Shown: piece by piece, positions 34,361-46,624 of the stretch
Position numbering within the stretch: position 1 is the stretch's first letter
How the letters are laid out: every line of letters begins with the position of its first letter
From: Candidatus Cloacimonas sp.
GTDB taxonomy: Bacteria; Cloacimonadota; Cloacimonadia; Cloacimonadales; Cloacimonadaceae
Assembly: GCA_023227825.1 (NCBI GenBank)
Contig: JALOCJ010000010.1
Span: 1 to 64,000 of the forward strand
Length of the DNA: 64,000 nucleotides
Reading direction: 5' to 3'
Program-made: the position numbers and the translations under genes
Notes under the pieces: generated by a model
What the model was told of the DNA's origin: nothing
The model's database searches: none
What the model saw: the letters and a program-made list of their open reading frames with translations, nothing else

Positions 34361-36480
34361 TTTGCTCTCTCGTCAGGAAATTTTTCTAAAGGAATTTCTA
34401 TAAAGAGAGGTCTTTTTGTGTTTGGAACAACCTCCTTTTCGGGAATGCCTTCTGCGCGCAGTAATCCTTTAATTAAGACCTCACAGGTTTTAGAACCGCA
34501 AGGACCCATACCGGCTCTGGTAATGGCTTTAATTTGATTAAGATCAGTAATTCCTTTTTTGATGAGTTCACGAACTTGACTTACGCTAACTCTTTCACAC
34601 AAACAAACCATTGCTTCATCAGAGGTCTTTTCCAAAATAACTGGGTTTCCTAAGGGTGTAGACACATTCTTATTCTGAATTCTGAAACCAGCTACTTTTT
34701 TGGCAATTGCCTTAGGAACTTGAAACTTTACAATCTGGGTATGCTGTTTGGGAAAATCCTTAACAGCGGTTATAATATATTCTCCTAATTCATTGGCATC
34801 TATATCGTTCAGAATTTTTTTATCCCCTGTTTTAACAGGATAGTTGCTTACTTCATAAACAATACTGACAGTAGGATTTTCTTTATCTTTTCGGTAGTCC
34901 ACTAAAGTTATAGCTAAACCAGGACAAATCAACAAACACTTTCCACAGCCAATACAGGAACCCTGATAGACAGGTACAGCTATCAGTGAACCATCTTCAG
35001 TTTTAATACTATTCGTAGGGCAAACCGTAGTGCAAGGATTACAGGGGATTTCCTGTAAACAATGCAGAATAGGGAAGATCCCTTCTTCCTTTTCCGGGGT
35101 CTGATAATTCTTTGTTTTTCCAGGGGGAGATTTCAGTTCTTCAGCTTTGGCATACCATTCTTCGGGAATAGGATTTTCTCTAGTTCCTTTCAGTTCTGCT
35201 GCTATTTTTACCCCGGCAATTTTACCGTTAAACATAGCAGAACTTGCCTCTGCAATTTCTAAAGCATCACCTGCTGCTTCCACAGGAATTCCGGCTTCCA
35301 TTGCTTCCAAAGTGAATTCACTTAAAGGATTTAAGCCCACAGCTATCAAAATAGTATCGCAGGCAAAGGTCTTTTCCGTTCCAGGTAAGGGTTGGAAGTT
35401 TTTATCTATTTCAGCAATAGTGATGCTTTCAACCGCTTCTTTACCATTGGCACAAAGGATGGAATGAGAAGTATAAATCGGAACCCCAAGACGTTTCAGT
35501 TTATCGGAATGAACTTTATAGCCCCCGCAAACTGGCATTGCTTCAGCTAAACCAACAACTTCAATCCCTGCCTGTAAAGAATGATAACCGGCAATTAAAC
35601 CAACATTGCCTCCTCCAATTATAAAAAGACGCTGCGTGGGACGCACCAGGTCTCTATTAACCAAGGTCTGAAAAGCTCCCGCTCCATAAATGCGGGCTAA
35701 ATTGTTACCCGGAAACCTTAAGAACTTTTCTCTTGCTCCCGCGGTGTTTAAAATGCGTTTGGGCTCAACAATTTTATAGATTCCGTCTTTTAAAATGCCT
35801 ACTTTTTTATCGCTGAAAACGAAGACGGCTGTGCTATTTAACCAAACCTCTATACTGTTGTATTTTGCTACATCAGCGGCAAGGTTTCTGCCTATTTCAA
35901 TACCTCGCGTTCCGGCACTGCTATCTTCCTGAGAACCAAAGAATTTATGGGTTTGTAGAACCAGCTTTCCCCCTAAGGCATATTTATCGTCAATCAGCAA
36001 TGTTGGGATGTTTTGTTTACCCAGTTCAATAGCAGCAGAAAGCCCTGCAGGACCTCCTCCAATAATAAGAACATCGGTTTTCACATATTCAAGGGGCTCA
36101 AAATTTAAGGGTGTATCTATTGTTGGCAGAACAGGAAGCCCTTCTAGCGATTGCACAATCATATTTTCACTAACTGCTGTCATACAGGATTTTACAGCTA
36201 TACCGTTAGCTATTACGCTGCATTGGGAACATTGACCATTAGCACAAAAAATGCCTTGTGCACTGCCATCTTTATGATGATGACCAAAAATAGATATACC
36301 ATTGGCAATAAGAGCTGAGGCAATCATTTCTCCCCTTTTTGCCTTTAGTTTTTGCCCATTCCAGTAAAAATAGACCTCTTCTCTTTCAGGAATTGGCAAT
36401 ATAGGATGAATGGCGATACGATTGTTATCTGCCAACAAAGTAAAACTCCTTACATAAGAAGGACAGGCAACCTCAACCAT
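34357..36480 (-). CDS. multidomain FeS-flavoprotein, alpha subunit of amino-acid dehydrogenase
   Basis: This 707-aa protein contains four redox modules in order. First is a plant-type [2Fe-2S] ferredoxin domain (C79, C84, C87, C99). Next is an FAD/NAD(P) disulfide-reductase-like domain (LIIGGGPAGLSAAIELG, then FIIGGGNVGLIAGY). A two-cluster 4Fe-4S domain follows (CNPCTTVCP and CIGCGKCLLICP). Last is a BFD-like [2Fe-2S] domain (MVCLCERVS ... GPCGSKTCE). HcnA/HcnB-, SoxA- and PDH-alpha-like enzymes have parts of this set; here they are in one chain. The start at ATG 36480 is followed by an alternative TTG with AAGGAG upstream around residue 15. It forms an operon with the DAO subunit. Confidence 0.85.
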   Translation of the reverse strand: MVEVACPSYVRSFTLLADNNRIAIHPILPIPEREEVYFYWNGQKLKAKRGEMIASALIANGISIFGHHHKDGSAQGIFCANGQCSQCSVIANGIAVKSCMTAVSENMIVQSLEGLPVLPTIDTPLNFEPLEYVKTDVLIIGGGPAGLSAAIELGKQNIPTLLIDDKYALGGKLVLQTHKFFGSQEDSSAGTRGIEIGRNLAADVAKYNSIEVWLNSTAVFVFSDKKVGILKDGIYKIVEPKRILNTAGAREKFLRFPGNNLARIYGAGAFQTLVNRDLVRPTQRLFIIGGGNVGLIAGYHSLQAGIEVVGLAEAMPVCGGYKVHSDKLKRLGVPIYTSHSILCANGKEAVESITIAEIDKNFQPLPGTEKTFACDTILIAVGLNPLSEFTLEAMEAGIPVEAAGDALEIAEASSAMFNGKIAGVKIAAELKGTRENPIPEEWYAKAEELKSPPGKTKNYQTPEKEEGIFPILHCLQEIPCNPCTTVCPTNSIKTEDGSLIAVPVYQGSCIGCGKCLLICPGLAITLVDYRKDKENPTVSIVYEVSNYPVKTGDKKILNDIDANELGEYIITAVKDFPKQHTQIVKFQVPKAIAKKVAGFRIQNKNVSTPLGNPVILEKTSDEAMVCLCERVSVSQVRELIKKGITDLNQIKAITRAGMGPCGSKTCEVLIKGLLRAEGIPEKEVVPNTKRPLFIEIPLEKFPDERAK

Positions 36481-36573
36481 TGTTTTGACACCCGCCTTCT
36501 CTTTTGATATTATTTGTTTATCCTCAAATTTTTTACTCGTCTCTTTGTCAAGCTAAAATGCACTTTGGAGCGA

Positions 36574-37662
36574 TTAAATCTCTGCTTTGTGAAGGAAGCC
36601 CAAACCCAATAGAGTAAAGAGAAGATTGGGAAACCAGGCAGCCCAAACAGGATGGATTACATTATTGTAACCCAAACTCTGGCATACCCTTATCACAATT
36701 AAATAGATAAAACAGACAACCAAACCGAGCATAATTATCCAACCTCGTCCTTTGGAACGAATATTGGAAGTAGCAATGGGGATGAAGAAAAAGATAACTA
36801 TAAGATTGGTGAGCGGGAAGGATATTTTCATATTTAAATCCACAATTTCTCGTGCAGGATTATCTCCCAGTTTTTTCATTCTACCTATATATTCTTTCAA
36901 TTGCCAGAAATTTAGTGAAAGGGTCTTTTGGGAAATTCGGATAAAATCCTTTGGTTGAACATCCAGAATAACTAAATCGGTTTGAGGATAATGAGCCATA
37001 AATACCTGTTTACCATTATCAAATCTTCTAATATCACAATCCTTCAAAATCCAGCGTGAACCATTCCAATCAGCAGAACTAGCAGTTATATGTTCAATTA
37101 TTTGTTTAGTTTGGAAATCAATACGGGTGAGGTCAATAATTTTCAAGTTGTTTTTATAACCGTCAAAGAAACCGAAATAATAAAAATCGTTAGCTTTACC
37201 TTGATAGTAGATTCTGGCTTTCAGCATCTGGTCATCAGGTTGCTGACCTTTGATTTGGACATTGTAAATATAATTTTTAGTAGTTTCAGCCCAAGGAACT
37301 ACATATTCTCCAAATAAGGCAACTAATATGCTGATTATCAGTCCAATTCCAAATAGAGGAAGCATAGCTCTTTTAATGCTAATTCCAGCTGCGCGGATAG
37401 CTATACTTTCATTATGTTTGGAAAGAGCGCTCATCATAAACAAACCGGTTAAAAGAACCGTAACCGGAGAAGTTAAGACAAGCAAATAAGGTAACCTCAT
37501 CAAATAATATATAGTTGCCTGTTGAGCTGTAGCCCCATTACGAATTAACCGCGGTAAATTGTCAATTACATCAATAACGATAAAGATAGCTACAAAAGAA
37601 AGGAAGATAATTATGTAGGTGCGCAGAAATTCACGCGTAATATATTTATCCAGGATTCTCAT
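36574..37662 (-). CDS. lptG: LPS export permease, YjgP/YjgQ family (LptG-like)
   Basis: This 362-aa protein has six predicted membrane helices, three at each end around a periplasmic beta-jellyroll-like domain. It has the family features ILDKYITREFL, a first helix, HNESIAIRAAGISI and the closing helices. It forms with LptF the membrane part of the LptB2FG ABC exporter that drives LPS to the outer membrane. The partner gene lies 2 bp upstream. Which of the two is F or G is inferred from N-terminal resemblance only. Confidence 0.85.
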   Translation of the reverse strand: MRILDKYITREFLRTYIIIFLSFVAIFIVIDVIDNLPRLIRNGATAQQATIYYLMRLPYLLVLTSPVTVLLTGLFMMSALSKHNESIAIRAAGISIKRAMLPLFGIGLIISILVALFGEYVVPWAETTKNYIYNVQIKGQQPDDQMLKARIYYQGKANDFYYFGFFDGYKNNLKIIDLTRIDFQTKQIIEHITASSADWNGSRWILKDCDIRRFDNGKQVFMAHYPQTDLVILDVQPKDFIRISQKTLSLNFWQLKEYIGRMKKLGDNPAREIVDLNMKISFPLTNLIVIFFFIPIATSNIRSKGRGWIIMLGLVVCFIYLIVIRVCQSLGYNNVIHPVWAAWFPNLLFTLLGLGFLHKAEI

Positions 37663-37664
37663 AT

Positions 37665-41777
<4,113 letters not shown>

Positions 41778-41781
<4 letters not shown>

Positions 41782-42998
41782 TGCGTCTGTTTCTCCTTAG
41801 CTTTTAACAGGGGCTTAATTGTTCGGTCTAAAACACCTTTCAGTAAGGAAATTGTCATTCCATAATTAGTTACGGGAACACCGCGTCTATAGCATTCCAT
41901 AATTTTTCTGTTCATTTCCATCGGAGTAATCATACATCCGCCACAATGGATACAAACAGCGTATTCTTCCAGATTTTCAGGAAAATCGTGTCCCGCATAG
42001 ACCTCAAAAGACAGGTTTTTTTGACTGAATTTTTGCATCCAGTTCGGGATTTTAACTCTGCCGATATCGTCTTTCTGAATATGATGTGAGCAGGCCTCAG
42101 CAATCAAAATTTTATCTCCGTCCTGCAGTGTTTTCAGGCGGTTTATGCCTTCCAGCAGGATGTCCAATTCTCCTTTATAGCGGGCAAAAAGGATGGAAAA
42201 AGTGGTTAAGGGAATTTCTTCAGGCACAATTTTTGCCACCGTTTCTATTGCCTGGGAATCGGTTATTACCAGAGAAGGGGGTTCTTTTGCCTTATCCAAT
42301 GCAGATTTCAGCTCTGTTTCCTGCACAACTGTAACGAGACAATTCCGGTCAAGCAAATCACGCAAGGTCTGAACCTGAGGTAATATCAGCCGTCCTTTAG
42401 GAGCGGAAGTATCAATTGGGGTTACCAAAATTACGCTATCTCCGGGTTTTACCAGGTCTCCGGCAATAATTCTGTTTTCTTTTAAATACTTGGGAGAAAG
42501 CTGAATAAGCTTTTCCTTACCTTCATTTATGCCCTCTTTGGTTACTGAAGAAACGCTAAGATATGGCAGGGAATTATTTTGGCAGAAGGCAATGTTTTCC
42601 GGATTTGCCGTTATTATATCTTTTTTGTTAAATACAACAAGGAGTGGCAGTTCCATTTCCCTAATCTTTGTAATCATTTTCAGTTCAGCGTTATTGAATG
42701 CCTTGCCATCCGAAACAAAAATAGCAAGGTCAGCACGGTAGAGTATTTTTTCGGTTGCCTGAATCCTTTTTTTGCCTAATTCACCGCTATCATCCACACC
42801 GGCAGTGTCAAAAAAAGTTACAGGACCCAATGGTAAAAGCTCATAACGCTTATCAACAGGGTCTGTTGTTGTGCCTGGAACATCGGAAACAATAGCAATT
42901 TCCTGACCCACCAGGGCATTTATCAAACTGCTTTTACCGGCATTGCGTTTGCCGATTATGGCAATATTCAAGCGTTCACCACGAGGGGTGCTACTCAT
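41778..42998 (-). CDS. hydF: [FeFe]-hydrogenase maturation GTPase HydF
   Basis: This 406-aa protein has an N-terminal TrmE/Era-type GTPase (GKRNAGKSSL with K22/S23, PGTTTD switch, DTAG at 65-68, NKKD). The C-terminal dimerisation and cluster domain has C303-x-H305 and H351-C352-x-x-C355, the FeS ligands expected in HydF. It is the scaffold on which the 2Fe subcluster of the H-cluster is carried and handed to the hydrogenase. It implies hydE and hydG elsewhere; none is in the window. It is first in the operon with nitrilase, ligA, lptF and lptG. Confidence 0.93.
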
Positions 42999-43195
42999 TT
43001 ATTACTCCATTCAATAATATTTTAAATCCTTAAATCAATTAATAAAGTATTAGTCAAGAGCTTTCTTTATCGGATAGAAGTAGAAACAAAATTGCTAAAG
43101 CTAAAAAGTGTAAAGGATTAATTCCCAATGCTCTTTACAATATCTGTGCTTATTAGCACTTCTTATAACCCAGTAACAATCAAGTAACAATCCCT

Positions 43196-43231
43196 TAACG
43201 AGACAACGGAAGTGTTACGGAAGTGTTACGG
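43196..43231 (-). repeat. 36-nt dispersed repeat core, copy 2
   Basis: This is the exact reverse complement of 28611-28646. Further GTAAC words extend the array on both sides (43173-43190 and 43236-43240), keeping roughly 11-bp spacing. It lies between hydF and uvrA. Confidence 0.88.
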
Positions 43232-43338
43232 GATCGTTACTGAATTGACTATGTTACAAGTATTTAAAGCTCTTCTACTATATCAAGCAGATGTCTTAAT
43301 TAACTATATCCGCTGCATATATTTATGTGTAGCCGGAA

Positions 43339-43634
43339 GTTTGATGTCCTCGTCAACCACTTTTTTCCCCCGGAAGGTTGACGTCCTCGTCAACCACTTT
43401 TTTCCCGGAAGGTTGATGTCCTCGTCAACCACTTTTCATCCTTTATTTGGTAACTGTAAAATTCACAATAACGATAAAAATGGGTTGTAAGTGGAACGAC
43501 GAGGACGTCGTTCTTCCGCTTTTTCCCGGAAGGTTGATGTCCTCGTCAACCACTTTTCATCCTTTATTTGGCAACTGTAAAATTCACAATAACGATAAAA
43601 ATGGGTTGTAAGTGGAACGACGAGGATATCGTTC
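43339..43634. repeat. cluster of six hairpin repeats with conserved loop
   Basis: Hairpins occur at 43338-43357, 43376-43395, 43411-43430 and 43532-43551 (GGTTGAC or GGTTGAT left arm, GTCAACC right arm, loop GTCCTC) and, reversed, at 43494-43513 and 43615-43634 (GAACGAC-type arms). The stem sequence differs between the two classes but base pairing is kept. The plus-oriented units follow CCGGAA and are followed by ACTTTT. Confidence 0.9.
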
Positions 43635-43641
43635 TTCCGAT
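43404..43641. repeat. 121-bp tandem duplication carrying opposed hairpins
   Basis: The block from CCCGGAAGGTTGATGTCC at 43404 recurs at 43525, offset 121 bp. Each copy holds one plus-type hairpin, a 60-bp spacer and one reversed hairpin. Differences are few (for example GGTAACTG/GGCAACTG and GACGTC/GATATC). It ends about 55 bp before the uvrA start. Confidence 0.9.
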
Positions 43642-43696
43642 TTTTATTTGACAATTAGTCAGATACAAAAAGATTTGACTAATAATGAGGTGAAAT

Positions 43697-46624
43697 TTGA
43701 AGACAGCTATTATTATAAAAGGTGCGCAGGAACATAATCTGAAAAATATTGATTTAACCATTCCTCGTAATAATCTTGTGGTTTTTACCGGTGTATCCGG
43801 TTCAGGAAAATCGTCCTTAGCATTTGATACTCTTTATGCTGAAGGTCAAAGAAGATATGTTGAATCCCTGTCTGCTTATGCCAGACAATTTTTAGGGCAA
43901 ATGGAAAAACCCAAAGTTGATTTCATAGAAGGTCTTTCTCCTGCGATATCTATTGAGCAAAAATCAGCCAGTAAAAATCCCCGTTCTACCGTAGGAACGG
44001 CAACTGAGATTTATGATTATTTGAGGGTTCTTTTTGCTAGAATCGGAAAACAGTATTGTTACAATTGTGGTAGACCGGTTGGTTCTCAGACAGTTGATCA
44101 AATGATTGCCCATTTAAGGCAAAATAAAACGGGAACCAAACTCCAAATATTGGCTCCTATTGTTCAAAACCGCAAAGGGGAACATAAGGATGAACTGGAA
44201 ATGCTTCGTCAGGAAGGTTTTGTGAGAGTTATGATAAATGGGCAGTTAAGAAGTTTGGAAGAAGAAATTGTTTTGGATAAAAAAAGCAAACATAATATAG
44301 ATGTAGTGGTTGATCGGATAGTAATTAAGGAAGGAATTGAAAGTCGTCTTTCCGATTCTCTGGAATTGGCTTTAAAACTGGCAGACGGTATTGTGAAAAT
44401 TGACTATCCGGAAGAAAAGCAGGAAACAATCCTCTCAGCGCAAAATGCCTGTCCACATTGTCATATAGGTTTTGAAGAACTTTCCCCTCAAAGTTTTTCT
44501 TTCAACAGTCCTATTGGCGCTTGTTCTCTTTGTGGTGGTTTAGGTTACAAACTGGAATTTGATCCGGACAAAATAATCACAAATCCCGAAGAAAGTATTT
44601 TGGAAGGAGCAATTGCCCCCTGGGGAAGATTAGAAACCAAACAACATAGCTGGACTTTAAACACTGTTAGCAGTTTAGCCAGGGCTTATGATTTTTCTCT
44701 TTCTACTCCCTGGTATGAATTGCCGGAAATAGTGAAACAGCTTATTCTTTACGGTTCCAGAGGGAAAAAATTCAAAAATGCCTGGCAAAATGAAAATGGC
44801 AGGGGTGAATTTATGATGCGTTTTGAGGGAATTATTCCTCAACTGAAAAGAAGAATGCACGAAACAACCTCAGAAGAAATGCGGCGTTATTATCTTCAAT
44901 ATATTAGTGATAAGCCCTGTCCTGCCTGTAATGGAAATAAGCTAAAACCATCATCTCTGGCTGTTAAAATAGCAGGAAAAAATATCAGTGAGATCACAGC
45001 GATGAGTATTCGTGAGGTATACAATTTTTTTGATAAATTGCAATTAAAAGGAAATGATAAACTTATTGCGGAGGAAATTTTAAAGGAAATAAAGAATCGT
45101 TTGGGTTTTCTGATGAATGTCGGTTTACATTATTTAACCTTGGATAGAAGGTCTCCAACTCTTTCCGGAGGTGAAGCACAACGCATTCGTTTGGCAAGTC
45201 AAATTGGTAGTCAATTAGTTGGTGTAATGTATATTTTAGACGAGCCAACTATTGGACTTCACCAGCGTGATGTTTCCAAACTTGTAGCTATGCTTTTACA
45301 GCTTAGGGACTTAGGTAACACAGTAATTGTTGTAGAACATGATGAATATACTATCCGAACTGCTGATCAAATAGTTGATTTTGGACCCCGAGCGGGAATT
45401 TATGGTGGGGAAATAGTTGCCACAGGAACTTTGGAAACCCTTCAGCAAAACCCCAAATCCTTAACTGGAGCATATCTTTCCGGACGCTTAAAAATCCCCG
45501 TTCCGGAAAAAAGAATTAAACCTGATGGTAGAATGCTGAGCATCATAAATGCGCGGCATAATAATTTGAAAAATTTGAAAGTAGATATACCTTTGGGGCT
45601 GTTTGTGTGTGTTACGGGTGTTTCTGGAAGCGGAAAAAGCAGTTTAATAAATCAAACACTTTCTCCTTATCTACATAATCATTTTTATCACACTGCTCAG
45701 AAGGTTGGTAAAATGGATGAAATAATTGGACTTGAACACATAGATAAAATTATTACTATAGATCAACAACCTATAGGTAGAACCCCACGTTCCAATCCTT
45801 CTACCTATGTTAAATTGTTTGATCCCATTCGTGAACTTTTTGCTCAATTACCGGCTTCCAAAATGCGTGGTTACTCTCCCGGCAGATTTTCTTTCAATGT
45901 AAAAGGTGGACGCTGTGAAGCATGCGAAGGTGCCGGAGTAAAACAAATAGAAATGCACTTTATGGCTGATATTTTTGTAACTTGTGAGGTCTGTAAAGGC
46001 AAGCGTTATAATCAGGAAACACTCTCTATCCGTTATAAGGGTAAAAATATTGCTGATGTACTTAATATGGATGTGCAGGAAGCAATTGAGTTTTTTGATG
46101 CTATTCCTGCTATCCGTAATAAACTGAAAACCCTGCAGGAAGTTGGACTTGATTATTTGAAACTGGGTCAGCCCTCCCCCACTCTTTCAGGAGGAGAAGC
46201 ACAAAGAATAAAACTTTCCCGGGAATTAAGCAAGGTTTCTACAGGCAATACTCTTTATGTTTTGGATGAACCAACAACCGGACTACATTTTGACGATATT
46301 AACAAATTGCTGAAGGTCTTGAAAAAACTCGTAGCAATGGGCAATACGGTTATCGTAATTGAACATAATATGGATGTAATAAAATCTGCTGATTGGATAA
46401 TTGATTTGGGTCCTGAAGGAGGCGATGAAGGTGGAAATATAATCTGTTCCGGCACTCCTGAAAAAATTATGGCTTGCCCAGAATCGGCAACCGGCTTACA
46501 TCTAAAACATCACTTAGACAAAGAAAATGAACAAGCTCAAAATCTTATTATGGATATGAATTCAGAAAGCAAACTGCATAAAAATACCCTGAAAAAGAAA
46601 ACAGCAAAGAGTAAAGCGTTATGA
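43697..46624 (+). CDS. uvrA: excinuclease ABC subunit A
   Basis: This 975-aa protein is a complete UvrA with two ABC ATPase halves. It has two Walker A motifs GVSGSGKSS(L), two signatures LSGGEAQRI, two Walker B segments (ILDEPTIGLH, VLDEPTTGLH) and zinc-finger pairs (CPHCHIGF ... CSLCGG, CEACEGAG ... CEVCKGKRY). It finds bulky DNA lesions with UvrB. The start is TTG 43697 with GAGGTG a short distance upstream. A charged C-terminal tail of about 30 residues extends past the family norm. The stop overlaps the glycosidase gene as ATGA. Confidence 0.96.
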   Translation: MKTAIIIKGAQEHNLKNIDLTIPRNNLVVFTGVSGSGKSSLAFDTLYAEGQRRYVESLSAYARQFLGQMEKPKVDFIEGLSPAISIEQKSASKNPRSTVGTATEIYDYLRVLFARIGKQYCYNCGRPVGSQTVDQMIAHLRQNKTGTKLQILAPIVQNRKGEHKDELEMLRQEGFVRVMINGQLRSLEEEIVLDKKSKHNIDVVVDRIVIKEGIESRLSDSLELALKLADGIVKIDYPEEKQETILSAQNACPHCHIGFEELSPQSFSFNSPIGACSLCGGLGYKLEFDPDKIITNPEESILEGAIAPWGRLETKQHSWTLNTVSSLARAYDFSLSTPWYELPEIVKQLILYGSRGKKFKNAWQNENGRGEFMMRFEGIIPQLKRRMHETTSEEMRRYYLQYISDKPCPACNGNKLKPSSLAVKIAGKNISEITAMSIREVYNFFDKLQLKGNDKLIAEEILKEIKNRLGFLMNVGLHYLTLDRRSPTLSGGEAQRIRLASQIGSQLVGVMYILDEPTIGLHQRDVSKLVAMLLQLRDLGNTVIVVEHDEYTIRTADQIVDFGPRAGIYGGEIVATGTLETLQQNPKSLTGAYLSGRLKIPVPEKRIKPDGRMLSIINARHNNLKNLKVDIPLGLFVCVTGVSGSGKSSLINQTLSPYLHNHFYHTAQKVGKMDEIIGLEHIDKIITIDQQPIGRTPRSNPSTYVKLFDPIRELFAQLPASKMRGYSPGRFSFNVKGGRCEACEGAGVKQIEMHFMADIFVTCEVCKGKRYNQETLSIRYKGKNIADVLNMDVQEAIEFFDAIPAIRNKLKTLQEVGLDYLKLGQPSPTLSGGEAQRIKLSRELSKVSTGNTLYVLDEPTTGLHFDDINKLLKVLKKLVAMGNTVIVIEHNMDVIKSADWIIDLGPEGGDEGGNIICSGTPEKIMACPESATGLHLKHHLDKENEQAQNLIMDMNSESKLHKNTLKKKTAKSKAL

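Larger units (their letters stand above)
42999..43696. other. 0.7-kb intergenic region filled with repeats
   Basis: The divergent space between hydF (-) and uvrA (+) holds the 36-nt core repeat (43196-43231) and a cluster of six hairpin repeats (43339-43634) with a 121-bp tandem duplication. Frames that stay open through this stretch follow the repeat and are not genes. No clear promoter for hydF was found; a ribosome-binding GAGGTG precedes uvrA at 43687-43692. Confidence 0.7.

Noticed and set aside
43212..43490. 92-codon plus-strand frame and a 63-codon minus-strand frame (43463-43654) across the hairpin cluster
   Set aside because: They only translate the tandem hairpin repeats and intergenic DNA; no ribosome-binding site, no protein-like composition.
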